Positions 18,034-29,424 of a DNA stretch of 64,000 bases are shown one piece after another. The DNA comes from Comamonas sp. Y33R10-2 (GTDB taxonomy: Bacteria; Pseudomonadota; Gammaproteobacteria; Burkholderiales; Burkholderiaceae_C), in contig NZ_CP079925.1 of NCBI RefSeq assembly GCF_019355935.1, positions 744,001 through 808,000 of the forward strand, in the 5' to 3' direction. Within the stretch, counting starts at the first letter, position 1. Every line of letters starts with the position of its first letter. A model generated the notes under the pieces. That model saw only the letters and a list, made by a program, of their open reading frames with translations, ran no database searches and was not told where the DNA came from. Position numbers and translations under genes: made by a program.

Positions 18034-19881
18034 TTATTTGGCCGCAGGTGCAGCGTTCAGTGACTCCTGTAGTGCCTTAGCTGGATCGTCAGAGCCGTAG
18101 CCGCCAGTATTCGGCGCGGTGGCATCCGGGGCAGGTTGGCTACCATCCTTGGGGGCTTCAGGGGCGCTTGAGCCTTCTTCGCCGCCCTCAGGTGCGCCAA
18201 AGGGGTTGTCCGCACCGTAGCCACCGCCTGCATCGTTGAGCTGATCTTGCAGCTGGCTATCGATCTTGTTGACGTCCACGGCGACTGGTTTATCAAGCGC
18301 TCCGGTCACGATGCCGGGGAATGCAATCAGCACGCCCACCATGACCAACTGGATCAACACAAAGGGCACAGCACCCTTATAGATCTGCATGGTCGTCACA
18401 GGCTCGATGACCTTGTGTGTGACCTTGTCCACATACTGCTTATCAGGCGCGACAGAGCGCAGGAAGAACAGCGCAAAGCCAAACGGTGGGTGCATGAAGG
18501 AGGTCTGCATATTGACCGCCAGCAACACGCCAAACCAGATCAGATCAATGCCCATCTTCTCGGCTACAGGACCCAGCAATGGAACAACGATGAACGACAG
18601 CTCAAAGTAGTCCAAGAAGAAGGCCAGGAAGAAGATCATGATGTTGACCACGATCAGAAAGCCCACTTGGCCGCCGGGCAGGCCGGTCAGCAGGTGCTCA
18701 ACCCACTTGGGGCCATCTGCTGCTTGGAAGACCAAGCTAAAGGTCGTGGCGCCAATCATGATGAACATCACAAAGCAGGCCAGCCTTGTGGTTGAGCCCA
18801 AAGCCTGCGTGAGCAGGTTCATGTTCAACCGGCCGCGTGCAAAGCCCATGATGAGGGCGGCCATCGCGCCCATGGCGCCGCCTTCGGTAGGTGTTGCAAT
18901 GCCCAAGAAGATGGTGCCCAGCACCAAGAAAATCAGCAGCAATGGCGGGATCAGCACAAAAGTCACGCGCTCAGCCAGCTTGGACAGAAGGCCCAGCTTG
19001 AAGATGCGGTTGATCGAGGCCATCACAAAGGCGATGAAGGTGCCGCCGCACATGGCAGTGACGATTTTTTCATCGGTCGCAACTTCCAGCACCTCTTTGC
19101 CCTGCCACCAAGTGTGCAGGTCAGGCATATGCTCGGCCAAGAAGATGGCGACGATAGTGGACAGGCCCATCACCACGGCCAGCGACATGTAGCCGCCGTT
19201 GCCATTGGCTTCACGGTAGATGCGGGCCTCAATCGGCAGAGCCGGCACCATCTTGGGCTTGAAGATGGCTAAAAGAACCACCCACAGCACATACAAACCC
19301 ATCAGCATGAAGCCGGGGATGAAAGCGCCCTTGTACATGTCGCCAACGCTCTTGCCCAACTGGTCGGCCATCAAAATCAGCACCAGTGAGGGTGGAATGA
19401 TTTGCGCCAGAGTGCCCGATGCTGCAATTACACCCGCTGACAGAGGGCGGTCATAGCCGTAGCGCAGCATGATGGGCAGGGAGATCAGGCCCATGGAGAT
19501 TACCGAAGCGGCAACCACACCGGTAGTGGCGGCCAGCAGCGCGCCCACAAAAATCACGGCCAAAGCCAGACCGCCGCGGATAGGGCCGAAAACCTGTCCG
19601 ACTGTGTCGAGCAAGTCTTCCGCCATGCCGGAGCGTTCAAGAATCAGGCCCATTAAGGTAAAGAAGGGCACGGCCAACAAAGTGTCGTTGGCCATGATGC
19701 CGATCAGGCGCTGGGGAAGCCATGCCATTACGGAGGATGGGAAGACTCCCATCTCGATGCCCATAAAGCCAAAGATTAAGCCTGCAGCACCCAAGCTGAA
19801 TGCCACAGGGAAGCCCAGTAGCAAGAAACAGATCAGCCCCGCAAACATGATGGGGGCGAAGTTAGTAGCGATAAATTCCAT
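18034..19881 (-). CDS. dctM: TRAP transporter large permease (DctM family) with extended tail
   Basis: The ion-coupled channel subunit of the TRAP importer in the inner membrane. At 615 residues it is much longer than the usual ~430. The excess consists of an insert around residues 220-320 that includes extra hydrophobic segments, and a ~75-residue Pro/Ala/Gly/acid-rich tail. The tail holds GGGYGADNPFG and TGGYGSDDPAK, an apparent repeat. A GGGAG ribosome-binding site precedes the ATG. It lies 19 bp after dctQ in one operon and faces the two binding-protein genes. Longer DctM proteins of this kind exist in proteobacteria; the tail's role is unknown. Confidence 0.92.
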   Translation of the reverse strand: MEFIATNFAPIMFAGLICFLLLGFPVAFSLGAAGLIFGFMGIEMGVFPSSVMAWLPQRLIGIMANDTLLAVPFFTLMGLILERSGMAEDLLDTVGQVFGPIRGGLALAVIFVGALLAATTGVVAASVISMGLISLPIMLRYGYDRPLSAGVIAASGTLAQIIPPSLVLILMADQLGKSVGDMYKGAFIPGFMLMGLYVLWVVLLAIFKPKMVPALPIEARIYREANGNGGYMSLAVVMGLSTIVAIFLAEHMPDLHTWWQGKEVLEVATDEKIVTAMCGGTFIAFVMASINRIFKLGLLSKLAERVTFVLIPPLLLIFLVLGTIFLGIATPTEGGAMGAMAALIMGFARGRLNMNLLTQALGSTTRLACFVMFIMIGATTFSLVFQAADGPKWVEHLLTGLPGGQVGFLIVVNIMIFFLAFFLDYFELSFIVVPLLGPVAEKMGIDLIWFGVLLAVNMQTSFMHPPFGFALFFLRSVAPDKQYVDKVTHKVIEPVTTMQIYKGAVPFVLIQLVMVGVLIAFPGIVTGALDKPVAVDVNKIDSQLQDQLNDAGGGYGADNPFGAPEGGEEGSSAPEAPKDGSQPAPDATAPNTGGYGSDDPAKALQESLNAAPAAK

Positions 19882-19900
19882 TGATGTCTCCCGCTACTTC

Positions 19901-20521
19901 TTATGCTCTGGCCTGAGCGGCCATCGCTTCAGCCTGTTTGCGATCAGCTTCGGCACGCAGTGCTTCAGCCAGCTCTTCTTCAGCGCTCTTGTCTTGCAGC
20001 TTGCCCATAGGGTCAGGGCCATGGCCTGTCAAAAAGGCAATGCGCTTGATGAGTTCGGACCAGCCTTGCAGCATCAGCAGTGTGATGCCAACAGGGATAG
20101 AGGCCCATACCGGCCAACGAATCAGGCCGCCGGGGCTGCCTGAGATTTCGCCTGTCTGGTACATCTGAATGGCCACAGGCGTGCTGTACCAAAGAATGGT
20201 CAGGCACAGGGGTGTGAGGAAGAAAGCGAAGCCGATGATGTCAATCCAGACCTGTGTTGTTTTAGACAGGCGGGAGTTGATGACGTCGATGCGCACATGT
20301 TCGCGGTGCAGCAGAGTGTAGCCCGCCGCAATCAAAAAAGACCAAGCGAACAGGTACCACTGCACTTCGAGGAAGCCGTTGGAGCTGATGTCAAAGACTT
20401 TACGAACGATGGCGTTGGCGGCGCTGATGAAGGTTGCAGCAAATATCAGCCAGATGGAGTATTTGCCGATAAAGGCATTGAGCCTGTCAATGCCCATAGA
20501 GAGGGCGAGTAAAGCCTGCAT
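19901..20521 (-). CDS. dctQ: TRAP transporter small permease (DctQ family)
   Basis: Four-helix membrane subunit that pairs with DctM. The ATG at 20521 has GGAG 5 nt upstream; an in-frame start at 20578 lacks one. The 206-residue product has hydrophobic segments near residues 20-40, 55-75, 95-115 and 140-160. The short HREHVRIDVINSRLS motif typical of DctQ follows the second helix. The C-terminal ~40 residues are charged and Ala/Glu-rich. It is the first gene of the dctQM operon. Confidence 0.9.
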   Translation of the reverse strand: MQALLALSMGIDRLNAFIGKYSIWLIFAATFISAANAIVRKVFDISSNGFLEVQWYLFAWSFLIAAGYTLLHREHVRIDVINSRLSKTTQVWIDIIGFAFFLTPLCLTILWYSTPVAIQMYQTGEISGSPGGLIRWPVWASIPVGITLLMLQGWSELIKRIAFLTGHGPDPMGKLQDKSAEEELAEALRAEADRKQAEAMAAQARA

Positions 20522-21213
20522 GGTGTCTCCAAAAAGTAGGCTGTGGTTGTCGCTTGGCTTTTGGCTGGTAAGCCTCAAAGAGCGATCTGCGTGTTCTAAC
20601 TAAAGAAGCGATTTTAAGGATGCTGGTATCTAATTTTTTACAAATCACACCTTGAATGTGGTGGATGAGCATCAGTGATTTTTGCTATGTTTTCAAGAGC
20701 TTTGAGTCCAATTGAATAAAGCAGTAGAGGCTTGTTTTGTTTCAATATTTCCCGCTTTTTAATGAGCTGAAAAGTAGTGTGCGCCAGCTGTCATTTATGC
20801 GCATTAGGGCTGAGCACCTAGGGAAAGCCAGTAGGTAATTGATCTGCGTCAGTTGGCGCGCAGGTCGCTGCCTGTCATGCCGCCTGAAAAAGCCGATGTA
20901 AGTGGCGTGAAGTCAGCGCTGCTTACGCAGTTCGACTTTAGGTTTGTTAAGAATTTGATCGAAGGCATGGACGCCTGCGGGTCGGAACTCGTTGTTGAGC
21001 TCCTTGTGCGGGGTAGCGCCCGCACTGCGTTGCACGCCTAGATTGGCAACCGGCCTGCATCTTTCGCAACTTCGAGCAAATCCTCAACAGACCGTACCTA
21101 CCCAAAGTAAAGCCGGGGTAAATGCTGGCAAATGAGGTGCATCCTGACCCAAGAGTCAATTGCAAATCGATACCATTGCGGCAATTCAGGCCTGCACTTC
21201 CTGCGCTCACACC
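20522..21213. other. Long intergenic region between dctQ and the RND operon
   Basis: About 690 bp lying between divergent operons. It is A/T-richer than its surroundings in 20580-20780. A 40-codon minus-strand frame at 20913-21035 (GTG start, product ending KPKVELRKQR) has a protein-like composition and is open upstream to about 21083. Another minus-strand frame nearby reads VEDLLEVAKDAGRLP before a stop. These could be remnants of a lost gene, but I recognise no family. Promoters for both operons must be here. Confidence 0.4.
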
Positions 21214-23022
21214 ATGCCCAGCACACTTACTTTGACTCAAACTTTTCAAACTTCACAGCTGGGTAAGGCCAGCCCAGCTATCTTGGCCGCCGTTGTTTTG
21301 GCCTTAGCTGCATCGGGTGGTGGCTACTGGTGGTACACGCACAAACAGGGCGTAGGGCAGAATGCAGCGGCACAAGTAGCACCTCAATCAGGGGGGGCTG
21401 GAGCAGGCTCAGGCGGGCGCGGTGGTCGCATGGGGCAGGGTGGCCCCGGCGGTGCGGGGCAGGCCCAACCGGTATCGGTCGGTGTGGTGGAGCAGCGCGA
21501 CATGCGCGTGCTCATCAGCGCGATTGGCACCATGAACCCACGAGCCACGGCGGTGGTGCGGGCCAAGGTCTCGGGCGAGTTGCTCAAGCTGCACTTTAAG
21601 GAAGGTGATGAGGTCAAGGCAGGTCAGTTGTTGGCTGAGATTGATCCGCGCAGCTTGGCTGCTTCTTTGGCACAGGTACAGGGCTCCCTAGTGCGTGATC
21701 AGGCGCAGCTTAAAAATGCACAACTAGATTTGAAGCGCTACAAAGATTTGCTTGCGCAAGACTCCATTGCCAGTCAGCAAGTCGATACGCAAGAGGCGTT
21801 GGTGCGCCAACTGCAAGGCACGGTGGCTGCAGACAAAGGCCAAGTCGATGCCGCCAAGCTGCAGCTGAGCTATACCAAGATCACTGCGCCTATCTCCGGG
21901 CGGCTGGGTCTGCGTCAGGCGGATTTGGGCAATGTGGTCAACCCATCGGATGTCAATGGACTGGTGACCATCTCGCAGGTCAAGCCCATTGATGCGGTCT
22001 TCTCCATCCCAGAAGCCCATGTCAGCACGCTGGCCGAGCAATTAAGTGCCGGTAAGCCCATGCCTGTAGAGCTGTGGGACCGGGAGCAAAAGCAAATTTT
22101 GGCTAAGGGCTTGCTCAATGCGCTGGACAACACCATCGACACAACCACCGGCACTGTCAAAGCCAAAGCCGCTTTTGACAATGCCGAGCGCAGGTTGTTC
22201 GCCAACCAATTTGTCAACGTCAAGCTGCAGGTTCGCCAGCTCGATCAAGTGATTGCAGTGCCTGCAAATGCGGTGCAGAACAACTATGTGTATTTGGTTA
22301 AGGCGGATGGAACGGTGACCCAGCGCAAGATCACAGTTGGGGTGACGGATGGCGACTTTGTTAGCGTGCGCGGTGAGTTGGAGGCGGGCGACAAGGTGGT
22401 GACTGACGGTATTGATCGCTTGCGCGAAGGTGCCAAGGTCACCGTTGTGGATTCTGAAAAGGTTAAGAAGGTCGATCAGGCCGTGCAAGACGCTGCCAGC
22501 CAACCGCGCGGCATGCGTAACCTCACGCCTGAGCAGCGTGAGAAGGTTTCCAAAATGACGCCTGAAGAGCGCAAAGCCTTCTTCCAGAAGCTGCGCGCTG
22601 AGCGCGGTGCGAAGGGGGGGCCTGATGGCGCACCTTCGGGGGCATTTGTTGGCGCACCCAATGGAACACCCGCTGAAGGCCGTGCTGGCGAGTCGCCACG
22701 TGCCGCCGATGGGCAAGGCAAGGGCAATGCAGAATCCCCCGCTAAGACTGAAAAATCACAGGCTCAACCAGCTGCTGCAGGTCGTGGAGAGGGTCGCGCA
22801 GAAGGTCGTCTAGAAGTGGGTGGTGAAGGTCGCGGTGAAAATCGTGGTGAAGGCGGACGCCCCCAGTTAACACCCGAGCAGCGCGAGAAGCTGGATGCCA
22901 TGTCGCCCGAGGAGCGCAAAGCCTTCTTTCAGAAAATGCGTGCCGAGCGTGAAGCCAATGGCGGCGCCAGTGGTAATGCGAATAGCGGTGTAAATGGTGG
23001 CGCAAATAGCGCAGGCCGCTGA
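21214..23022 (+). CDS. mdtA: RND efflux periplasmic adaptor (MdtA-like) with LTPEQ-repeat tail
   Basis: Membrane-fusion protein linking the RND pumps to the outer-membrane channel. The ATG at 21214 is preferred over TTG at 21160; neither has a clear ribosome-binding site. One N-terminal membrane anchor (residues ~25-45) is followed by a Gly-rich linker and then the lipoyl, coiled-coil and beta-barrel domains to about residue 425. An unusual ~175-residue low-complexity extension follows. It holds two copies of a ~31-residue unit, LTPEQREK...PEERKAFFQK.RAER, near residues 437 and 552. MdtA proteins usually end near 415 residues. The operon continues with two RND pumps and a channel. Confidence 0.92.
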   Translation: MPSTLTLTQTFQTSQLGKASPAILAAVVLALAASGGGYWWYTHKQGVGQNAAAQVAPQSGGAGAGSGGRGGRMGQGGPGGAGQAQPVSVGVVEQRDMRVLISAIGTMNPRATAVVRAKVSGELLKLHFKEGDEVKAGQLLAEIDPRSLAASLAQVQGSLVRDQAQLKNAQLDLKRYKDLLAQDSIASQQVDTQEALVRQLQGTVAADKGQVDAAKLQLSYTKITAPISGRLGLRQADLGNVVNPSDVNGLVTISQVKPIDAVFSIPEAHVSTLAEQLSAGKPMPVELWDREQKQILAKGLLNALDNTIDTTTGTVKAKAAFDNAERRLFANQFVNVKLQVRQLDQVIAVPANAVQNNYVYLVKADGTVTQRKITVGVTDGDFVSVRGELEAGDKVVTDGIDRLREGAKVTVVDSEKVKKVDQAVQDAASQPRGMRNLTPEQREKVSKMTPEERKAFFQKLRAERGAKGGPDGAPSGAFVGAPNGTPAEGRAGESPRAADGQGKGNAESPAKTEKSQAQPAAAGRGEGRAEGRLEVGGEGRGENRGEGGRPQLTPEQREKLDAMSPEERKAFFQKMRAEREANGGASGNANSGVNGGANSAGR

Positions 23023-23046
23023 GCATAGGCACAAGCTGCGACCACT

Positions 23047-26000
23047 ATGAATCTCTCGCGCATCTTTATTCTCAGGCCCATTGCCACCAGCTTGCTGATG
23101 GTGGCGGTGCTGATTGCAGGCATTCTTGCCTATCGACTATTGCCCATCTCGGCCCTGCCCGAGGTGGACTACCCCACGATTCAGGTCACCACCTTGTACC
23201 CGGGCGCTAGCCCGGATGTGATGACATCTAACGTCACCGCGCCACTGGAGCGGCAGTTTGGCCAGATGCCGGGACTCGATCAGATGTCCTCCACCAGTTC
23301 TGGCGGCGCATCGGTTATCAACCTGCGCTTCTCGCTGGATATGTCCATGGACGTGGCTGAGCAGCAGGTGCAAGCAGCCATCAATGCCGGTAGCAACCTG
23401 CTGCCCAGCGACCTGCCCATGCCCCCGCTCTACAGCAAGGTCAACCCGGCCGATGCGCCGGTGCTGACGCTGGCCATCAGCTCGCCTTCACTGCCTGTCA
23501 TCAAGATCAATGATTTGGTGGAGAACCGGCTCGCGCCCAAGCTCTCGCAGGTCAAGGGCGTGGGTTTGGTTGCCATTGCTGGTGCACGCCGCCCTGCGGT
23601 GCGCATACAGGCCAACCCCGCTGCACTGGCAAGCTTTGGCATGACGCTCGATGATGTGCGCTCTGCCATCTCAGCGGCCAATGTCAAGACTGCCAAGGGC
23701 AGCTTTGACGGGCCGAACCGGGCATCCACCATTGATGCCAATGACCAGATGCAGTCTGCGGCGGAATACCGCAACCTCATCATCGCCTTTAAAAACGGCA
23801 ACCCGATTCGTTTGTCGGATGTGGCGCAGACCGTGGATGACGCCGAAAACATGCGTCTGGCCGCTTGGGCTGGTACGCCTGAAACGGGCTCTAATTCGGC
23901 TGTGATTTTGAATATCCGCCGCCAGCCCGGTGCCAACGTAATCGACACGGTGGATGCCATCAAGGCCTTGCTGCCTCAGTTGAAAGAAACACTACCCGCT
24001 TCGGTGGATGTGAACGTATTGACCGACCGCACTGTCACCATTCGTGCCTCGGTAGAAGACATGCAGTTTGAGTTGGGTTTGGCCATTGCGCTGGTGGTAA
24101 TGGTGATTTTCCTGTTCCTGCGAAGTGCTTCGGCCACGTTGATTCCCAGTGTGGCGGTACCGCTGTCGCTGATTGGCACCTTCGGCGTCATGTATTTGGC
24201 CGGCTACTCCATCAACAACCTCACGCTGATGGCGTTGACGATTTCCACCGGCTTTGTGGTGGACGATGCGATTGTGATGATCGAGAACATCGCCCGCTAT
24301 GTCGAAAAGGGTGAGCCGCCCATGCAAGCCGCGCTCAAAGGCGCCAAGCAAATTGGTTTCACCATCATCTCACTGACGATTTCGCTGGTCGCGGTGCTGA
24401 TTCCGCTGCTGTTCATGGGCGATGTGGTGGGGCGCTTGTTCCATGAATTTGCTATCACCATGACGGTGGCGATTCTGATATCGGCTGTGGTCTCGCTCAC
24501 GCTCACGCCTATGCTGTGCGCGCGCTTGCTGCGCCACAAGCCAGAGGCTGAGACCGAAGCCGAGAAAATCGCAGAATCGAAAGGCATAAGCGCAGCCATT
24601 GCGCGCTTTTTTGACAAGGTGGTTGCTGAGTACGGCCGCATGCTCACTTGGGTTTTGGACCACAGCAAGCTGACTTGGCTGGTATTTATGGCGACACTGG
24701 CCATTACCGTGCTGCTGTATTTCGTCGTGCCCAAAGGATTTTTCCCAGAGCAAGACACAGGCACGATTGCTGCGACGACGGAGGCCGATCAGTCCATCTC
24801 GTTCGCTGCCATGGCCGAGCGCCAGCAGGCGCTGGCCGAGCAATTGCTCAAAGACCCTGCCGTGGCTTCCATCTCGTCCTTTATTGGTGTGGATGGCACC
24901 AACACCACGCTCAACACGGGCCGTATTCAGATCGACCTCAAGCCCCACGGCCAGCGCGATCAATTGCCTGTCGTTCTCAAGCGCATGGCTGAAGATGCGC
25001 AGCATGTGCCCGGTATTCGCCTTTATGCCCAGCCTGTGCAAGACTTGACGATTGAAGACCGCCAAGCGCGCACGCAGTACCAGTTGCTGCTGTCCTCGCC
25101 CGATATGGCGCAGCTGACTGCCAGCACCAAGGCTTTGGTGGAGAAACTGCAGCAACTGCCTGAATTGCTGGACGTGAGCAGCGATCTGCAGAACCAGGGC
25201 CGCCAAGCCTATGTGCAGATCGACCGTGCACAAGCCAGTCGCTTGGGCGTGACGGTGGCATCGGTGGACTCGGCGCTCTACAACGCCTTTGGCCAGCGTT
25301 TGATCTCCACCATCTTCACTCAGTCCAACCAATACCGTGTGGTGCTGGAGGTCGCGCCGCAGTTCAAGGTAGGCCCCGAGGCGCTGCAGACGATTTATGC
25401 CGCATCTTCCAGCGGCGCACCTGTGCCGCTGTCGTCGATTGCCACGGTGACGGAGCGCCCTATGGCGCTGGCGGTGAACCATGTGGGCCAGTTGCCAGCT
25501 GCCACCATCTCGTTTAACACCGCGCAAGGTGTATCGCTGGGCCATGCGGTGGATGCCGCCAAGCAAGTCATTCAAGCCTTGCGTAACTCCGGCGAAATTC
25601 CCTTGTCCGTAGATTCTCAGTTCCAAGGCGCAGCGTTGGCGTTTCAGGCATCTTTGTCCAACACCTTGCTTTTAGTGTTGGCCGCCATCATCACCATGTA
25701 CATCGTGCTGGGCGTGCTGTATGAAAGCACGATTCACCCGATCACGATTCTCTCGACCTTGCCGTCGGCGGGTGTGGGTGCTCTGCTGGCATTATTGATA
25801 GCAGGGCTTGATTTGGACATCATTGCCATCATCGGCATTATCTTGCTGATTGGTATCGTCAAGAAGAACGCCATCATGATGATTGACTTCGCGCTCGATG
25901 CCCAGCGTGAAGAGGGCATGAATGCGCGCGATGCCATCTATCAGGCTTGCTTGCTGCGCTTTCGCCCCATCATCATGACCACGCTGGCCGCCTTGCTGAG

Positions 26001-26241
26001 TGCCTTGCCCATGATGCTGGGCAGCGGTGTGGGCAGCGAGCTACGCCAACCGCTGGGTGTAACTCTGGTGGGTGGTCTTCTGGTGAGTCAGTTGCTGACT
26101 CTGTTCACCACGCCCGTCATCTATCTGACTTTTGAGAACTGGGCCGAGAACTGGCGCGTTAAGCGCGGCCTGCCTGCGGTCAAGCATATGCCGCATTCAG
26201 AAGCGGAAGTCATGGGTGAGCAGGGTGGAACAAAGCCATGA
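23047..26241 (+). CDS. mdtB: RND multidrug efflux pump subunit, MdtB-like
   Basis: Inner-membrane proton-driven pump of 1064 residues with the twelve-helix, two-periplasmic-loop RND layout. The N-terminus ([19 protein letters not shown]) and [21 protein letters not shown] are characteristic of MdtB. The fourth-helix proton relay region [14 protein letters not shown] (near residue 405) carries the paired aspartates. It pairs with the following paralogue; MdtB and MdtC form a mixed trimer in Escherichia coli. Its stop overlaps the start of the next gene by 4 nt (ATGA), implying coupled translation. Confidence 0.95.
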   Translation: MNLSRIFILRPIATSLLMVAVLIAGILAYRLLPISALPEVDYPTIQVTTLYPGASPDVMTSNVTAPLERQFGQMPGLDQMSSTSSGGASVINLRFSLDMSMDVAEQQVQAAINAGSNLLPSDLPMPPLYSKVNPADAPVLTLAISSPSLPVIKINDLVENRLAPKLSQVKGVGLVAIAGARRPAVRIQANPAALASFGMTLDDVRSAISAANVKTAKGSFDGPNRASTIDANDQMQSAAEYRNLIIAFKNGNPIRLSDVAQTVDDAENMRLAAWAGTPETGSNSAVILNIRRQPGANVIDTVDAIKALLPQLKETLPASVDVNVLTDRTVTIRASVEDMQFELGLAIALVVMVIFLFLRSASATLIPSVAVPLSLIGTFGVMYLAGYSINNLTLMALTISTGFVVDDAIVMIENIARYVEKGEPPMQAALKGAKQIGFTIISLTISLVAVLIPLLFMGDVVGRLFHEFAITMTVAILISAVVSLTLTPMLCARLLRHKPEAETEAEKIAESKGISAAIARFFDKVVAEYGRMLTWVLDHSKLTWLVFMATLAITVLLYFVVPKGFFPEQDTGTIAATTEADQSISFAAMAERQQALAEQLLKDPAVASISSFIGVDGTNTTLNTGRIQIDLKPHGQRDQLPVVLKRMAEDAQHVPGIRLYAQPVQDLTIEDRQARTQYQLLLSSPDMAQLTASTKALVEKLQQLPELLDVSSDLQNQGRQAYVQIDRAQASRLGVTVASVDSALYNAFGQRLISTIFTQSNQYRVVLEVAPQFKVGPEALQTIYAASSSGAPVPLSSIATVTERPMALAVNHVGQLPAATISFNTAQGVSLGHAVDAAKQVIQALRNSGEIPLSVDSQFQGAALAFQASLSNTLLLVLAAIITMYIVLGVLYESTIHPITILSTLPSAGVGALLALLIAGLDLDIIAIIGIILLIGIVKKNAIMMIDFALDAQREEGMNARDAIYQACLLRFRPIIMTTLAALLSALPMMLGSGVGSELRQPLGVTLVGGLLVSQLLTLFTTPVIYLTFENWAENWRVKRGLPAVKHMPHSEAEVMGEQGGTKP

Positions 26242-29200
26242 GCATTTCCACGCCTTTCATCTTTCGCCCCATTGCCACCATCTTGCTGACTATTGGCATG
26301 GCGCTGGTAGGCGGTGTGGCTTACTTTTTGCTGCCCGTAGCGCCCTTGCCACAGGTGGATTACCCGACGATTTCTGTCACTGCCAGCCTGCCCGGTGCCG
26401 CACCTGACACCATGGCAGCCACCGTGGCCACTCCGCTTGAGCGCGCGTTGGGCGCAATTGCGGGCGTCAACGAGATGACGTCTAGCTCCAGCATGGGCAG
26501 CACGCGCATCACGTTGCAGTTTGATTTGACGCGCACGGTCGATAGCGCCGCCCATGATGTGCAGGCTGCCATCAACGCGGCGCGCACGCTGCTGCCCTCG
26601 GGCATGCCCAGCAACCCGACTTACCGCAAGGTGAACCCGGCGGACGCGCCCATCATGATTTTGGCGCTGACGTCTGAGTCGCTGACCCGCGGTCAGATGT
26701 ATGACGCAGCTTCCACCGTGCTTGCCCAAAAGCTGGCGCAGGTGGAGGGCGTGGGCCAAGCCTCTATCAATGGCGGAGCCTTGCCTGCCGTGCGTGTGGA
26801 GCTAGACCCGGTGCGGCTAGCAGCCAAAGGCGTATCGCTAGATTCTGTGCGTACTGCCATCAGTTCTACCAACGCCAACCGCCCGCTGGGTGCGGTAGAG
26901 CGTGATGACCAATACTGGCAGGTGGCGACCAATGATCAGGCCCGCACGGCCGCAGAATATGCGCCGCTGGTGCTGCGCTGGAACAACGGCAACGCCGTGC
27001 GTTTGTCTGATGTGGCGGATGTGACGGACTCTGTGCAAGACGTGCGCAACTACGGCGTGATGAACGGCAAGCCCGCCGTGCTGCTGCAGGTGTTTAAACA
27101 GCCTGATGCGAATATTTTGCAGTCTGTAGACAAGGTGCGCGCATTGCTGCCGCAGCTCAAAGCCTCTATCAACCCAGCCATTGATGTGACGGTGATCTCG
27201 GACCGCACACCTACCTTGCGCGCCTCGGTCAAAGAGGTGCAAAACGCACTGCTGCTGTCGATCGCCTTGGTCATCATGGTGGTCTTCGTGTTCTTGCGCC
27301 GCCTGCGCGCCACGCTGATTCCTGCCGTGGCTGTGCCCGCGTCGCTGATGGGCACTTTCGGCATCATGTATTTGTGCGGCTACACGCTGGACAACCTCTC
27401 TCTGATGGCCTTGACGGTTGCCGCAGGCTTTGTGGTGGACGACGCCATCGTGGTGCTTGAAAACGTCATGCGACACATGGAGCGCGGCAAAAGCGCCATG
27501 CAGGCCTCGATTGAAGGCGCGCGAGAGATTGGCTTTACCGTGGTCTCCATGAGCCTGTCGCTGATTGCGGTGTTTGTGCCCATTTTGTTCATGGCCGGTG
27601 TCGTGGGCCGATTCTTTCGTGAATTTGCGGTGGTCATGTCGGCGGCGATTTTGGTGTCTATGGTCATTTCGCTGACCACCACGCCCATGATGTGCGCGGC
27701 CTTGCTGCGCACGCCCGAAGAAGAGGCGCGTCGACGTGCTGAGCGCTCAACGCGCCCCTTTGCGGGGCGCTGGGATGCGTTTTGGTTGCGTGTTTCTCAA
27801 AGCCTAGACCGTTTTGAGAAAAAGCTCACTGCGCTGTATCGCCGCAGCCTGGCTTGGGGCCTGCGCCATCAACCGGTGGTACTGCTCAGTTTGGTAGCGG
27901 TGATTGGCCTGAATGTTCACCTCTACCAAACCATCGACAAAGGCTTTATGCCCAGCGAGGACACGGGACGTGTCATGGGCTTTATTCGTGCGGACCAGTC
28001 CACGTCTTTTCAGGCCATGGAACGGCGCATCAAGCGCTTTCTGGATGTGGTGCAGCAAGACCCGGCGGTGGAATATGTGACCGGCTTTACCGGCGGCGGG
28101 CAGGCCAACTCGGCCAATATGTTCATGTCGCTCAAGCCCATGGCCGAGCGCAAAGTATCCAGCGATGAAGTCATCAACCGCCTGCGTGAAAAGCTCAAAG
28201 ATGAACCGGGCGCACGCCTGTTCATGATGACGCAAAGCGATGTGCGCATTGGCGGGCGGCAAAGCATGTCGGCCTATCAGTACACGCTGCAGGCTGACGA
28301 CACGGCCGAGCTGCGCCTGTGGGAGCCGCGCATTCGTCAAGTTCTTTCGACCTTGCCTGAGCTGGCCGATGTGAACAGCGATGTTCAAGACAACGGTGTG
28401 CAGACCATGCTGGTGATTGACCGCGATCAGGCCGCGCGTTTGGGGCTGACGGTCTCGCAAATCGATAACACCTTAAACGATGCTTTTGGCCAGCGCCAAG
28501 TCGGCGTGATCTACAACCCACTCAACCAGTACCGGGTGGTGATGACGGCATCGCCCCAGTATCTGCAGAGCCCAGAATCATTGCGCGGCTTTTTCTTTGT
28601 GAATGGTGCGGGTCAGCAAATTCCGCTGACCGCCTTTGCCAAGATCACGACATCGACCACGCCGCTTTCAGTGCAGCACCAAGGCGGTACACCGGCTAGT
28701 ACGGTGAGCTACAACCTCGCGCCCAATATGTCGCTGTCGCAGGCCAATGATGCGATTCGCAATGCCATGGCCGAGCTAGGTGTGCCCGTGTCCATTCGAG
28801 GCAGCTTCAGCGGCTCGGCAGGAGCCTTCCAGCAGGCGCTGGCTGGGCAGCCGCTTTTAATCTTGGCGGCCATCATCACCATCTATCTGGTGCTGGGCAT
28901 CTTGTATGAAAACTTGGTGCATCCGCTGACGATTTTGTCCACGCTGCCATCCGCAGGAGTTGGCGCGCTGCTGGCGCTGATGCTGTTCAAGACGGAGTTC
29001 TCGCTGATCGCTTTTATTGGCGTGATCTTGCTGATAGGGCTGGTCAAGAAGAACGCCATCATGATGATTGACTTCGCGCTGGAGCGCGAAAAAGACGGCC
29101 ACGCCACGGCGGCGCAGGCCATTTACCGAGCCTGCCATCTGCGCCTGCGCCCCATTTTGATGACCACCATGGCAGCGCTTTTTGGCGCGCTGCCGCTGGC

Positions 29201-29423
29201 GCTGGGCAAGGGTGATGGAGCCGAACTGCGCCAACCCCTGGGTATTGCGATTGTGGGTGGTTTGCTGCTGAGCCAGTTGCTCACGCTCTACACCACGCCC
29301 GTGGTTTATGTGTTGCTGGATAGGGCAAGAAACCGCGTAATGCGACAGTTTTCGCGCGCTCCCAAGGTGAAGCGCCGAGGCGTGGATGCAGCGGCTACAG
29401 CTGCTGTGGCTGAGGTGAAGTGA
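26238..29423 (+). CDS. mdtC: RND multidrug efflux pump subunit, MdtC-like
   Basis: Second RND pump subunit, 1061 residues, starting within the stop of mdtB. It begins [21 protein letters not shown] and shows [19 protein letters not shown] and the relay motif [14 protein letters not shown], the usual MdtC signatures. Both subunits end in the same [12 protein letters not shown]...RPI.MTT arrangement in the C-terminal half. The outer-membrane channel gene begins one base after its stop. By family, substrates are bile salts, novobiocin-type drugs and similar amphipaths; for this organism that is inference. Confidence 0.95.
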   Translation: MSISTPFIFRPIATILLTIGMALVGGVAYFLLPVAPLPQVDYPTISVTASLPGAAPDTMAATVATPLERALGAIAGVNEMTSSSSMGSTRITLQFDLTRTVDSAAHDVQAAINAARTLLPSGMPSNPTYRKVNPADAPIMILALTSESLTRGQMYDAASTVLAQKLAQVEGVGQASINGGALPAVRVELDPVRLAAKGVSLDSVRTAISSTNANRPLGAVERDDQYWQVATNDQARTAAEYAPLVLRWNNGNAVRLSDVADVTDSVQDVRNYGVMNGKPAVLLQVFKQPDANILQSVDKVRALLPQLKASINPAIDVTVISDRTPTLRASVKEVQNALLLSIALVIMVVFVFLRRLRATLIPAVAVPASLMGTFGIMYLCGYTLDNLSLMALTVAAGFVVDDAIVVLENVMRHMERGKSAMQASIEGAREIGFTVVSMSLSLIAVFVPILFMAGVVGRFFREFAVVMSAAILVSMVISLTTTPMMCAALLRTPEEEARRRAERSTRPFAGRWDAFWLRVSQSLDRFEKKLTALYRRSLAWGLRHQPVVLLSLVAVIGLNVHLYQTIDKGFMPSEDTGRVMGFIRADQSTSFQAMERRIKRFLDVVQQDPAVEYVTGFTGGGQANSANMFMSLKPMAERKVSSDEVINRLREKLKDEPGARLFMMTQSDVRIGGRQSMSAYQYTLQADDTAELRLWEPRIRQVLSTLPELADVNSDVQDNGVQTMLVIDRDQAARLGLTVSQIDNTLNDAFGQRQVGVIYNPLNQYRVVMTASPQYLQSPESLRGFFFVNGAGQQIPLTAFAKITTSTTPLSVQHQGGTPASTVSYNLAPNMSLSQANDAIRNAMAELGVPVSIRGSFSGSAGAFQQALAGQPLLILAAIITIYLVLGILYENLVHPLTILSTLPSAGVGALLALMLFKTEFSLIAFIGVILLIGLVKKNAIMMIDFALEREKDGHATAAQAIYRACHLRLRPILMTTMAALFGALPLALGKGDGAELRQPLGIAIVGGLLLSQLLTLYTTPVVYVLLDRARNRVMRQFSRAPKVKRRGVDAAATAAVAEVK

Positions 29424-29424
29424 G

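Noticed and set aside
24370..25626. 418-codon minus-strand open frame across mdtB
   Set aside because: It is antisense to a strongly conserved RND pump; its product is His/Arg/Gln-rich with no family features, typical of a shadow frame in GC-rich DNA.
25788..25812. Repeat-like ATTGATAGCAGGGCTTGATT inside mdtB
   Set aside because: It encodes conserved RND helix residues and matches only part of the core; probably chance.
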